Below are positions 23,013 to 34,565 of a stretch of DNA of 64,000 nt, in pieces. Under the pieces are notes generated by a model. That model was not told where the DNA came from and ran no database searches. It saw only the letters and a program-made list of their open reading frames with translations. This DNA is from Calycina herbarum (taxonomy: Eukaryota; Ascomycota; Leotiomycetes; Helotiales; Pezizellaceae), in contig LLEY01000001.1 in NCBI GenBank assembly GCA_001414485.1, forward strand, positions 124,001 through 188,000, written 5' to 3'. The stretch's first letter is position 1. Each line of letters begins with the position of its first letter. Made by a program: the position numbers and the translations under genes.

Positions 23013-23316
23013 TTTTATTCTTTTTTTTTTTTTGGTGTTGTTGAAACCCCTCTTTTACAGTAAGCGACGCTCGATTATTATAAAGGCTTAGCAGCTTTGC
23101 TCGTCATGAGTCTCAGCATCTGTTTTAGTGTCTCTTTTGATCGATAATAGGTTCTGCTTTTACTTATTATCAAGAACCGTGGTTAGTTTTTGGAATTAGT
23201 TTTCAGATATCTCCTGTCTACTTCACCTTGGCATTTGACATGTTCACTATCTTCTATTTCCTTAATCGAAAATAAGTAACGCCTTCTCATAACAACAGCC
23301 AATTGAAACAACAACA

Positions 23317-23550
23317 GCTCAATTAGTCTAGCGGTAAGACGCTTCTCGCTTACACGACATGCAATAACACTTGTTATTCCCTTGACCTTCGACTCCCGAC
23401 TCGTGCCTCACCGGGGTTCCATTCGGGTCCAACCCTGATTGCTGTCCCTACTGGGAGTAGACGACTTTGGGCTCGTTAGGGGCGGCCTCCCTTCTAGGAA
23501 GGGTGTCGTAGCGCGTAGAAGAGTCATCAGTTCGATCCTGATATTGGGCA
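23317..23550 (+). ncRNA. tRNA-like RNA gene, copy 5 (long form)
   Basis: 234 nt. Acceptor GCTCAAT / ATTGGGC then A; D stem GTCT/AGAC; T arm ATCAG-TTCGATC-CTGAT; T run at 23555-23560. Anticodon-like stem CTTCT/AGAAG is perfect; helix CGACAT/GTGTCG; hairpin AATAAC-actt-GTTATT; second hairpin CCCTTC-ta-GGAAGGG next to the helix. The extra length is internal. Confidence 0.7.
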
Positions 23551-23560
23551 ATTATTTTTT

Positions 23561-23953
23561 GGAGTTTAACGATCAAGATCAATACCAGTAGAAATTCACC
23601 AGGGGAACATCAAACTTGGGTAGACTATTGCATTATTTGTATCTGGATTTCAACTTCGCTATGCTCCAAGTTCCTGTGTCCACTATAGAGCAAAGTAATC
23701 CTCTCAGATATTGGCCTGTGGACCATATCTGGCACGCATCTCAACGCTTTCGGTACCGCCAAGTAGACTAGCTACCAAATATAATATCCTACATTACATC
23801 AAACCTCATAAGAAGCCTGCGATAACCTGAAGCATTCGAGGTCATCCTTCTTGTCTTGGCCTTTCTTGTCTTTACCAAAACCAGTATCATGGTCCCCAAC
23901 ATGGTTTTTCTTCAAGATTCTCTTTGTGATTGTTCCAATAGATATTCGAGGTT
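23561..23953. other. Intergenic, no gene seen
   Basis: Follows the tRNA-like array. The 3' flank of the next minus-strand gene begins near 23860. Confidence 0.4.
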
Positions 23954-24577
23954 TCAACCATCATCTCCCTCTGAACTCCCAGCCCCATCCCTCTCCTCAA
24001 TTTGTGCCTGCTCAGTAACCCATTCCCGCTGGAAATCCTTTCCGATCTTCTCAATTCTCGCCGCTAGTCTTCTAGCTTCCCCTGCGTCGCTTGCTGAAGG
24101 CGCGATAACGGTTGCGACCAGTAATGGGGGTTGCGTTGAATTGTTTTCCTCGCTTGCCTTGGTCGTGTTCGTCATCGTTGTTGCGCCATTGACCACCGTC
24201 GAGCTCTCAGTCAATTGATCTTCTCTCTGTGTTGGACTACCCGTTTCCGTCGTCTCGGTGGTCCCACTCAATGGTCGTAATTCGTCTCGCGCCTGCTCTA
24301 GAATTCCTTGTGGTGTCTTTGGAGGAGCTGGTTGCGATTGGGGGGTGAGGAAGGAATGGAGGATTAATGGACCGGTCGTTTCGATCATTATTCTTTGGGG
24401 TGTTCCAAGGCCGAGACGAGAAGCAAGATCGGATGCTGTGAGGGCGCTGGTGGTGAGGGATTGGAGGGCTCGTGAGGATTGTTGATTTGAAGATGAGAGG
24501 ATGGGGGAGAGTGCGATGTCTGAGAGGTGGTGTGCGAGGTTTGCGGATTGCGACGAGGTGGGAATTGTTCCTGCCAT
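23954..24577 (-). CDS. Conserved-looking hypothetical protein, 207 aa
   Basis: From ATG 24577 (MAGTIPTSSQSANLAHHL) the frame runs to 23954 without introns. An N-terminal helical segment contains SRLGLGTPQRIMIETTGPLILHSF written as consecutive hydrophobic/charged blocks. A low-complexity middle rich in Thr, Glu and Pro follows. A C-terminal helix has ARRLAARIEKIGKDFQREW and then an acidic tail GSSEGDDG. The folded ends with a disordered linker suggest a small adaptor or complex subunit, but I cannot name the family. A longer frame extends upstream through a GATGC microsatellite; the first ATG after it is preferred. Confidence 0.6.
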   Translation of the reverse strand: MAGTIPTSSQSANLAHHLSDIALSPILSSSNQQSSRALQSLTTSALTASDLASRLGLGTPQRIMIETTGPLILHSFLTPQSQPAPPKTPQGILEQARDELRPLSGTTETTETGSPTQREDQLTESSTVVNGATTMTNTTKASEENNSTQPPLLVATVIAPSASDAGEARRLAARIEKIGKDFQREWVTEQAQIEERDGAGSSEGDDG

Positions 24578-24606
24578 GATGCGATGCGATGCGATGCGAT
24601 GTGATG
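24577..24606. repeat. (GATGC)n microsatellite at a start codon
   Basis: Five to six near-perfect units directly upstream of, and overlapping, the ATG of the 207-aa gene on the minus strand. Length changes would alter its 5' leader. Confidence 0.75.
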
Positions 24607-24948
24607 CGCGCGGACAGGCAAGGTGTTGAAAGCCAATGGTGTGTGCTGAATTGGACACTCGAGTACCTGCGACTTCTTTTTCTGGTGTTGTATTTATGTA
24701 TGTTGATAGGTCTGGGAAGCCTGTACTCGAGTAAACTCGGTGACCACAACCCCACAGGGCAAGAGGCGGGAGCTCGGGCTCTACAAGGCTACAAGGCTAC
24801 AAGGCGCCGCACAAGCACTAAAATAAGGGCCGGGGACAGGGGTTGCAGGCGATCACAGTGGTTTGACGATAGCTGTCCAGTTGACAACAGCTTCACCAAT
24901 TTCGAGAATTGTCACCATTTACAACAACACCACCAATATCACGCAATC
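24607..24948. promoter_or_regulatory. Divergent promoter region between the 207-aa and coiled-coil genes
   Basis: About 340 bp between start codons. Contains a short tandem CTACAAGG repeat (three units, 24780-24805). No TATA box of note. Confidence 0.4.
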
Positions 24949-26813
24949 ATGGCCGACGCCGAAGCAATCGCAAAGGCTGAGAAGCTGGCCGCAGCCAAGA
25001 AAAGAGTGCGTACCTTGATGGGCCCCCCTTGAGATCTCCTGTTAGATAATATGGAACTACGTATGCTAACGGGAATGATTGCAGGTCGATGCGTTGAAGA
25101 ACAAGAAAAAGAAGCCAGGCGCAAAGAAGGAAGATAAACCCGAACCCTCTCCCGTAGCAGAAAGCTCCAAGGTCGACGAGGTCCCAACTCCAGAACCATC
25201 ACCAAAACCACCTGTTGAGGAGGAAGCAAAGCCGGTAGACGATGTCAACGAGGACTCGGACGAGACGCTTTCAGAACTCAATGTTGCTAAATCTCATGGG
25301 AGACAACCTTCCTTGTCTTTGCAATCCAAAATGCGCTCTTCCTCATTTAGACAAGGCGCAGGAACAGGACCATTATCACCAGGTTATGCCTTCTCACCTG
25401 ATGGGGAAACGGCTCCAGAAATACATAGGAAACAGCAGATCAAGATTGATGAGTTGGAGAGGGAGAACAAGAGGTTAGCCAAAGAGGCAGGCGATTCAGA
25501 GAAGAGGTGGAAGAAAGCAGAAGAGGAGCTTGAAGAGTTGCGCGAGGCTGAAGATGATACCGAGACCAAGAAGGGGGGGCCTTCTCCTTCTGCAGGATCA
25601 TTAGAAGAATTGAAGAAACTCGTAAGTTCCCAAATTCCCCATTGGTTCTTCTAAGAATAGAGGCTGACAATTACTCCAGAGAACCGAGAATGCGGCCCTA
25701 CAACGTCATAACACTCAATTGCAGGCACAATCCTCGAAAGCTACTCGTCACGGATCTTCTCCATCAGTGTCGATCAATGCGCCTCCGGGTTACGAAGCGG
25801 CTCTGGCGTCTAAATCCTCCACCATTGAGGGTATGGAAATAGAAATCTCAAATCTTCGAGCACGTCTCGACAAAGTTAATTCAGGGGCGTCAGTTAAGGA
25901 ACAGGTTTCAGCCTTGGAAGATAAGTTGGCACGAAGCGAGAAAGCCACACTTATAGCACAACGGGAATTAGGGGATTTAAAGAAGAATCTGGAACGAACT
26001 ACGGAGAAGGCCGTCAAGGAAGGGAGTGAAAGAACTTCAGCTGAGACTAAATTAAGAACTCTAGAGCGCGAGTCTGAGGAGGCCAAGGCTCATAGCGAAG
26101 AACTCCAGAAGAAAGTCGAAGCCCTCGAGAAGAAAGTTTCAACTCTGGCAACGTTGCACAAAGAGCATGATGCTAGATCTCAGGCGCAAAAGAAGGAACG
26201 AGAGAAGGCAGAGAAGGATGCCTCAGAACTGAGATCACGACTTGCTGGTATTGAGAATGAGAACCATCGTCTACGAGAGGAGAGAGAACGAGCACGCAAG
26301 CGCGACGCGCAAGGCATCGATGACGAAGGGGTTGATGAACTTGAGAATGAAGAGCGTCAACGCCTGGAGAAGAAGGTCCGCGACCTAGAGGGGGAAGTGC
26401 ATGAACTGCGGCGAGGAGTCTGGAGGGACCGTCGAAAAGAATTAGAAGGCGACGAAGCTGCGGGTGCGACCAGTCCATCTGCCAAGTTTACCGATATAGA
26501 TCTCAGTGGAAGCATGTCTCCTAGCCGAAGGAGGAGTATCGCACAGGGCGGAAAAGGACTGGGAGACTTCATCACCAGTGGTTTCAACGCCATTACGGGT
26601 GCAGGGGCGGACGACTCGCTGTTAGAGGATGATGAAGACATGGACTTTGATGAAGATGCATTCCGACTAGCGCAGGAAGAAGAAGCGAAAGCTCGAATTG
26701 AGCGTGTCAAAGAGGTTAAGCGAGGCCTGAAGAACTGGGAGGGTTGGCGGCTGGATCTAGTGGAGAATCGGAGGGGCGGTGGTGAAGGAGTCGGGGAAAT
26801 CTTTGAGATTTAA
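24949..26813 (+). CDS. Long coiled-coil protein ('M protein repeat'-like, golgin-like)
   Basis: Three exons, 24949-25005, 25085-25621, 25680-26813; 575 aa, all in frame. The N-terminus (ADAEAIAKAEKLAAAKKRVD) is basic and helical, then comes a Pro/Glu/Ser-rich stretch. Heptad-rich coiled coil covers roughly residues 135-190 and 240-460 (for example ELERENKRLAKEAGDSEKRW and EALEKKVSTLATLHKEHDA). The C-terminal region has SRRRSIAQGGKGLGDF, an acidic LLEDDEDMDFDEDAF block, and a final basic/Trp segment (LKNWEGWRLDLVENRR). The architecture fits Golgi or cytoskeletal tethers; fungal homologues are often labelled 'M protein repeat protein'. Function is inferred from architecture only. Confidence 0.75.
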
Positions 26814-27712
26814 GGGATTCAGGGAGGGAGGCTTTGCTCTTTCTCCATCTCGTTTTGTTCGCTCGCATTTCGGTTATTTTTTTTTATTTCTTGCGTCGGA
26901 GCGTTCGATGTAAGAATAGAGTTCGGGTCTTCACTGCCGGCACTGCCGTGGAGGGGTTGCTGTGGTGGGTTCGAGGGGGGTATGGGTGGTGTGGTTGTGT
27001 AATCCGGTACTTTTCCCCTATAGGGATAAGCGAAAGGCTGAGCAGTTCCTATTTCAGACAGGGTGCACGGGATGGGACTAGCTTGGGATCAGCTGGGATG
27101 TATGGGATGGGACTGGGATACGTATGGGGTACGTTGGTATTGTATGTCCTGAATATGTATATGTACCGAGATCAGTCACACTTTCTTCGTTTCTTGCTGT
27201 ATCAGTCTGTTTCGTCGCGTCACCTCTGCTGCATATCTTCTTATGTCCGTATTTGTCTGCCTATTTGTACCTGTCTGTGTCTTTAAGCGCCGAGGGGCCA
27301 AGGGTCGGGAGTTTGGGAGGTTCTGCAGTGCGACTCGCGTCTCTGGCGTGTATCGTATCTAGAAAAGAGTTAAGATCTACGGGGTGAGATGTTACGGTTA
27401 GTGGAAAGCTTTGATGTCAAGGGTCGGCAGGGCTGAGGGCCTCCTGTCACAGTTTACGAGGTGTTCAGTATAAGTGGGGGTAGCGGAGAGTGAGAAGTAT
27501 ATGTGTTATTGTTACTTGAGGGGCTGAAAATGATACCTAGATACGCTTGTGTAATATTAAAAGAAGGCTTGGTATAAGAAGGTTTGTTTGTGTTTGTGGT
27601 TTTTCTGGACATCTCCGAGAGTACTGCTTTAGGAAAATTAGTTGCTCCTATAGCGAAAATTCTTTTTGTGATCCTTCATTGTCTTTCGGTCATTTTAAGT
27701 GGAAAAACGATT
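26814..27712. other. Intergenic, no gene seen
   Basis: 3' flank of the coiled-coil gene. The short frames at 26834-27387 look non-coding. Confidence 0.4.
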
Positions 27713-28110
27713 TGGGGGGATTTCACTTGATTCCAAATATTCTACATTGGGCCATTACCATAGCATAGCACCTCGCAAGTGGGGGATTTCACCTGATCCT
27801 ATAACAATTCCACCTCTGTCTAGAAATCACTTCAATCCCAAACATTCTACTTTTGGCCATTACCACAGCGGCGCAAAATGCTTAGCATCTCTGATGCAAG
27901 TGGGAGATTTCACCTGATCCTACCAGAATTCCAGCTCCATTTGGCAATCACCTGGATCCTAAACGACTACATCGGGCCATTTCTATGCAGGTAGGAGATT
28001 TACGCAAATCCCAAACAACTAGATTTGGTCATTATGACCACACGACAGCCGATGCAGAGTAGGAGATTTCACTTGGGATCCCAAATTAGCTACTTTTGGG
28101 TTATTACAAA
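27713..28110. repeat. Degenerate tandem minisatellite
   Basis: About five diverged copies of a unit built on GGGAGATTTCACCTGATCCY, followed about 40-60 bp later by ACTTTTGGYCATTACCA. Copies start near 27713, 27780, 27899, 27990 and 28060. Spacing varies from about 65 to 120 bp. Confidence 0.65.
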
Positions 28111-30237
28111 TGAAAGTCGCATCTGCAGCGCAATCCTGGTTCCGGATGCAAGAGAGTGGTTCAGTACGATCCCAAACATCACATCTCCATCGAGAGCTAT
28201 TACGAGGCACATCCTGGTCCCTGACTCCCTGGAGATCTCCACCACTCCCGGCCAGCTGCAAGTAATACAAGCAAGTCATGCCCCAGCCCAGCACCCAGGG
28301 GATATTTCGGACTTGACACTCTGGCGGTAGTAGATAGGGAGTACGCTTGGTTCGGGCCTTCATACCAAGCTCTCTTTCTGGAATAATTGGCCTGACAAAT
28401 TGAGGAATATGAGGAATATGTCTCGGAACGCTTAAGAAGGTAAAAAACAACGAGAGCTCCTTACTACCGTTTTCGTGGTCAATCGAGACCCCCACAAGGG
28501 AGCTCGCAGGAGTAGTCACGTGTATGAATTCCTCTCCAAGATATTCGATGGATGCAAGCCCCTTTCAGTTGTAGTACTTGAGACCTTGCTGCTACGCCTC
28601 CTTTTCTCCGTTCGTGGGTGTTCGTAGATTCGCAGCTGTGGTGGTGGTGTTCGCAACCCCTCCAGCTCCCTCCCCCCTTTCTACTAGTTCGGTACCTGGC
28701 TCGCCTGTTTCGCGTGCACTGCGTACATGTATCCGTCAGTGAAGGGATCCAGGTATTTTCCCTAATTGTCGTTCAAGCACTGTTTAAGTTCCAGACGTTG
28801 AAGTGCCCATTCTGGCCTCAGGAAGCAAACCAGGTTCCACTCGAAAAAGGGTGGCCTGGCGCGACAGTAATGCCTGAAGAATTGAAAAAAATCAACATCG
28901 CCGACTTCAACCTCTGGTTTCTTCGTTTCTCCCTCCTCTTCAAACATCTCCATCTTCACCTCCGCTCCCCAACCGCAACCTCATAGGTGATCAGTGATCA
29001 AAGCAATCCGAGAGACCGATCGCTCGCCCTCGTCACCCCTCCATCCTCGCTCGCCATGTCCGAGGTAGTGTCAGCAAAGCAATCAATTCTACCGTTCCGG
29101 GACTTTCAATCCGCTTGGCCCCATGGCATGGTTTGCAGATAGATGATGTCGATATACTTTGGGATATTTCGGATATTTCTGGGATATTTTCATGATCCCA
29201 AACGTCGTTCACGATCCTACCGGACTGCAGGTGTCGTTTGAGGATTTCGACCTTAGCTTGGGGACCCAAATTTCTCCCAGGTGCCCTGGTCTGGCATTGG
29301 CATTGGCATTGGTATTGGCAGCTGGTGATGGGTAATGGGTGATGGGTGATAAAAAAGACCCGGTGCTGGGAAGAAAACAGGGCTCGAGCTTAGAGAGGAA
29401 GTGTAGGCGGGGGGTAGACGAGCAAAGCGGGGGGGGTTGGACGACATCGAAACTCTTTCAAGCAACAACTTTTTTGGACCCCGCACTGCCGATGTTTCCG
29501 ACTATCACCAACATCTCGCTCCCTCACCACTCAACTTCCTCAACCACAGCCCAGCTCTCTAACCCTAAGCTGCACGACACACCACCAAAAAACCCCCATT
29601 GCTACACCAACTTGTGAATTTGCACCACCACTACCTGGCACTACACCTGCACCACCCCAAAATTTGCAGGCTACCCACGCAGCTGCATGCAGAGGAAGGA
29701 TCTCACACCGATCATTACGGGACCCTTCATTAGTGATCTCCTCCCAGACTTCACCAGCACAGCCGTCTAATGGCCCCTTGCAGCACTCCTGGCGCTTGTT
29801 TTGGGGGGGCAGAATCTGGCAATGGACCCCAACTCGCCCCCACGCAGACCCTTTGGAGTCGGTGTGGTGACTTTTGGTCCCATCTGTAGGAGCAGCAGCC
29901 TAGTCGCAATGGATCTGACATCGAGTGATGGTGACACTTATACCACTGCCGTTGTTGGTGATGGCCGAGGCGGAGGAAAAGGATTCGTCCCTTATTAATA
30001 TGCCGTTACATCGCAATTTGACCCTTCCTTTTTCCTGTTTCTCCCTTTCTATATCAGGTACCCGAGACAGCCTCAAGGCACGGTCTCCCCGCGAACTTAT
30101 CTCACTATCAAAACATCTCTTGGGGGTGGGGTTTTTTGTTATCACGGTGCATTTTTCCACTTAACCCAAATGTTTTTCTCCTGGCTTGTTGTTAAAGATT
30201 AAAGACCTTTCTACGTGAGATTCTTATCTGTCTGAAG
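28111..30237. other. 2.1-kb intergenic / upstream region of the zinc-finger gene
   Basis: No supported gene. Contains a (GGCATT)n/(GGGTGAT)n simple-repeat tract at 29291-29350 and C-rich sequence at 29500-29800. The short open frame starting at ATG 29823 (MDPNSPPRRPFG...) ends at 29998 and could be a leader ORF. Confidence 0.4.
29291..29350. repeat. (TGGCAT)n and (GGTGAT)n simple repeats
   Basis: Adjacent imperfect hexanucleotide tracts. Confidence 0.7.
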
Positions 30238-33200
30238 ATGTTTGGTTGTTTGATAGCGAGAGACCCAACCTGCGACAACACCACCGCGCCTAGTACAGCA
30301 TATCATTGTGGCAACAAGTGAGTAGCTAACAGGCTTTTTTTCCATTGGCTTTCCCCAACTTCCCCTCCATGCTTGGTTATGGTTCCTATCTACTGTGCCA
30401 CTTCCTCTTCTTATGGCTTTCATGCTCCTTCCCGTTCATATATATACATATATATATATACATAATAAGCTGACTTGGTGTCTTGAAGAAAGCAGAGGCA
30501 CAGTGTAAGTCAACCATATAACCTATCCACCAGGAAGACTTTCCGCGACGGTTCCTTCTTCTTCGCCACTTCGGAGCCAGCCTTCTCCACACACGAGTTT
30601 GCCTCTATCCTTTGTGCATACATTGCTTGCATTGAATCGCTTCACCGAGTCGTCGAACAATACTTTGCCCGAGAGCCCTGGGAATCAACACCAACAGAGC
30701 CGCTTGACTTATCTCTTGTCGAGGCCGACTACCTCCTTTTGGACGAACAGCCTGAAGCACCAACTCCAGGGCAACGACTCCACGAGACAATCTGCCGACT
30801 AGGCGCCCTTTTTGGATCAGGCTGGTTCTTTGAATGGCCAGGAGGGAAACGTCCATTGAACTCAACATGGCCATGGGCTGATGTGAAGCCCTCGCTCTTA
30901 GTTTTATGGGGTGTCTGCTGGATGTTCGTCATCTCCACCCTCGATCTTGGTTCGTACCAAACACCGGGCCACAACCGAAATCTGGGGGGAATGCCACCAC
31001 GTAATACCGACCAGTACTATTATCCTCCATCAGGTACGTGACGGCACCTCTGCTTTATATATCTTCCGTTGCCTGGACGAAAGTCTGGGTCTGCTAGCAC
31101 TGACTGGCAATCTCACTCTTATATCGGCGAAGATTGGGAATTGATGACAGGCTGAGGGAGAAAGTGGCGGCAAAAGAAGGACAATATCAAATACACGCAG
31201 GAAAGCTGAATCGCACTCGCCGCGCACACCTATTGAGCAATCCGGTGAACTGCAGTGCAAGTGCGGTTCAGATATTCACTGAGGTGGATGTGGTCCCCCT
31301 GGTAGACAAGGAAAGCGGCAGTGTATACGTACCTCCCTCTGTTGAAGTATTAACCCAGATGTTTTGGGACAACCGAAGTCGAAGTCGAAGTCGAAGTCGA
31401 AGTCGAAGTCGATTGTCCCAAGTGTCTAGGTTAACATTTTAAATTATTCTAAATGGTTGGGTTGATATCTCCAATTATCCCAAAAATTTGGGACAACGAA
31501 AACTATTTACTGCCGCCTTCATTTCCCATGGCGAAAGGGTCTTCCGAGTGAGAGTTGCGGCGGTGCTTGCAATTGGGGCTGGGTTGAAGCGAGAAAATGG
31601 AACTGAACTAACTCTCGCAACAGCAACGCAATCTCCCATCGTGAAGAGAGAACCTCACACGCACGCGCAAGGCACGCTCAGCACGCAAAGCACGCAAAGC
31701 ACGCTCCCGGGTGACTGGACTTCAGGTCTACTGAATTCCACACCAAGTCCACTGGACAATTCCTATCTGTACACCACCAGCCCGGCACCGCCGCAACCAA
31801 TCCAGGTCCTGATGCAGGCTCCCGACCCTCGACAAGGCCACTTGCCGCACTCCAGCTACCAGCAGCATCAGGCAGATACTGCTGCGCCAGCCATGCCAGC
31901 CATGCCAGCTATGCATCACAATAATTCGCGCGCCCGTCGTGAGTCATCCTTCCATTGTATTCCCTGTCGTCCCTCCCCCTCTGTGCGACCCCATCCCCAT
32001 GCTATTTTTCCTATTTTTGGGCTTTTGGGGGCCTTGCCTGCAGCGCAGCTCGCAAACTCGATTCCCTACGACTCCCTACGACTCCCTACCACTACGACTC
32101 CCTACGACTCCTTACCTCTCCTTACCACTCCCAAGGCCTGCAGCGACATGTGACTGCTTCAAAGACTCACCTTTGGACTAACTCGGATGCCTCACAGTTA
32201 CCTCCCCCCCTCAAGGCTCCCTCCGACCAGACGCAATTCACGGTGGTGCGAGTACAAATACAAGAGATAGTTCTGGTGGATCGGCCGGCTTTGGGTACCG
32301 CGATCACGTGCCAAGTATTCAGTCTGGCAAGCGCGGAAAACGAAAGGCCATAGGTAATCAGGCCGCTGCGACCGAAAATTCAGGCCGACACGTCAACCAT
32401 CAAGCATTTATCAAAACCCAACAACCACAACAGCAGCCACGCCGTTCAGACCTGACTTACGAGTCCACTCGCCACCAGAAACATCCTCAGTATCAACCTG
32501 CGGCCGTGACCCAGATTCAACAACCCGCCAACTACTATTCCTTCGATATGTCCTCAATATACGGCGACAACCAGCGGGACTTTCCCCATTACCCTGCCAT
32601 CGACGAGCATCAGGAACACGACGATAATATGCATCCACGATACCCCTCGCCAGGCACGTCGCTCAATAATCCTTATAATAATCAAGGCATCGATGTGCCG
32701 ATCAACATGGAGCTGCCTGAGTTACCAACCAAAGCCGAATCCGATCCGGCCAGCCCCGGTAGATCAAGAGCAATACCAAAACCCGATCGCGAAATCACGA
32801 AAGACACTGATGGAAGATTTATATGTACATGGCCTGCGTGCACCGAGGATACAAAGGTCTTTAATAGAAAATGCGAATGGTCCAAGGTGAGCGAACTTCT
32901 CGTCTTGAATTCCTTTTGCGACAATCGACTAACTCATTCTATTAGCATATGGACAAGCACGATAGACCTTACAAGTGCCCAGCAGACGGTTGCGAAAAAC
33001 TTCCCGGGTTTACATATTCGGGTGGTTTATTAAGACACGAGCGCGAAGTCCATAATCTCCACGGCGGTCCTCGAAAGCAACTCAACTGTCCTCATCCGAA
33101 CTGCAAGAGACATAGCGGCAAAGGATTCTCGCGACAGGAGAATTTGAACGAGCACCTGCGACGTGTACACACTCCCGGAAATACCGAGAATGGTGGCGAC

Positions 33201-33542
33201 GAGACTGAGGATGATGGAAGTGAACGAGCTGGGATGAAGCGGAAGAGAAGCTCACGTATGGGCGACGGTGGTGATATTCGTGAGGAAATGGCACGACTAA
33301 GAAAGGAAAATGAAGACCTCCGGAGTAACGCTGAACAACAACATTTGGAGACGCAAGAATGTAAGCTCATATCCATCTCTCGTTACTCCCTCTTGCATTG
33401 CTCCTTGGAGGAGCAATCAATCCCCATGACGCCATCCACAACCCATACTAACTTAACTTTAGTAATGCACCAACTTCAAAACCTACAAGCTTTGGTAGGC
33501 GCCAAATTCGGTCAGGGCGGCGCACCCCAAGCAATGATGTGA
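30238..33542 (+). CDS. C2H2 zinc-finger protein, probable transcription factor
   Basis: Model of six exons: 30238-30317, 30534-31033, 31624-31938, 32198-32886, 32946-33360, 33463-33542; 692 aa, continuous frame. The zinc-finger block (about residues 510-620) has CTWPAC...H, YKCPADGC...HEREVH and LNCPHPNC...HLRRVH, the three-finger pattern common in Pezizomycotina regulators. It is followed by a basic GMKRKRSSR segment and a short coiled coil (EEMARLRKENEDLRSNAEQQ). The middle is Gln/Pro/His-rich and disordered. Introns 3-5 have good CTAAC branch sites. Exons 3-6 contain no in-frame ATG before MQAPDPRQ, which argues for the upstream exons. The first about 193 residues (MFGCLIARDPT..., FRDGSFFFATSEPAF..., with a hydrophobic LLVLWGVCWMFVIS) are unusual for a transcription factor. 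Exons 1-2 could instead belong to a separate gene. Confidence 0.7.
31303..31530. mobile_element. MITE-like element in intron 2 of the zinc-finger gene
   Basis: The left end TAGACAAGGAAAGCGGCAGT and the reverse complement of the right end (GAAGGCGGCAGTAAATAG) form inverted repeats. They match the termini of the elements at 49483 and 51549. The interior has a (GAAGTC)n tract and GGGACAA/TTGTCCC inverted repeats. The host intron is 590 bp, far longer than the other introns here. Confidence 0.55.
31375..31413. repeat. (GAAGTC)n simple repeat
   Basis: Six to seven perfect hexamers, flanked by GGGACAACCGAAG and CGATTGTCCC, which can pair. Confidence 0.85.
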
Positions 33543-34565
33543 TATTTTAAACGGAACTGGACAATTTGCGATTATTCCCCCTCTTTTCTCGCTATTTCGA
33601 TTTCTTCGGGTTTTCGGGCATTCATCACGGAAGGGAAAGGTCGTCATCATTGCTTTGTTTTCTTGATTTTGGAGTTTGAGGACAGAAATCACAACAAGGG
33701 GGGTATATCAAACTAGCATCATGATTTTTGGCATTTCAAATCATGGCAAGGGAGTCAACGGACACATTTGTTTTTTTCTGCGTTTACCCTGGTTTTAAAC
33801 CATCTCCAAGGAACTGGGGAAGTGGGATATGGGAATTTCGTGTGGATGGGCTGGTTGGTGGGTGTGGGGAATGAACTGTTACGATATTAAGGTCTCCTCT
33901 TTTCTTCCTCGTTTTCTTCTCTTTTGTTCTTTATACGCTTGCTTTTTACAAGAGTGTTGTCAGGTGGGAGTGAGAGGATTGGGCATACATGGGTAAATGG
34001 ATGGGATATCCTGATATCGATTTCCAATGATGCGAACTTTGTTTTGACATATTGTGAATATTAGTTGTAAGAATAATAGAATCTTTCTTCGGATGTAGTT
34101 GTATGAGTTGCATTTTGAGATTTACTTGCGAGGTCAGTGGGTTGCTGAGTTCGTGATGATAGCATAACTAACGCCTCATTGCGCTGGACTTGTGCGAATG
34201 TCCAAGTTAAGTCATTTCATACTGTAAGCTAGAAAAAGAAAAAATGAATATTCTTCAGCGGCTTATCTCTTTCCATTTCTACCTATCAAACCCAACGGAC
34301 CTTAAGCCCGCTGCTACTCAAGGGGGAGCCACACGACTAAGCGATTTACAGGATAGGACAATTTTAGCGGGGGTCGCGTCGGGCCATCCCATAAAAACTT
34401 TATTGGCAAGGATGATTTCCCGCAGCTCTTTCCCTCAACACTTTTCTCTCCAAGAGCCTCGTGAAGCAGATTGAAGGATCAAATTGAAGGAACAGGAATA
34501 AATCCAATTGAAGGAGCGTATACATATTAGCTGATTGCACGCGCTTCCATTGCGATTCAGCTGAT
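33543..34565. other. Intergenic, no gene seen
   Basis: 3' flank of the zinc-finger gene and upstream region of the transporter gene. Confidence 0.4.

Noticed and set aside
21404..23550. Canonical tRNA genes or a CRISPR array
   Set aside because: The repeats have tRNA ends but no anticodon loop of normal size and mostly lack U33; CRISPR is excluded by unit length, internal pairing and eukaryotic context.
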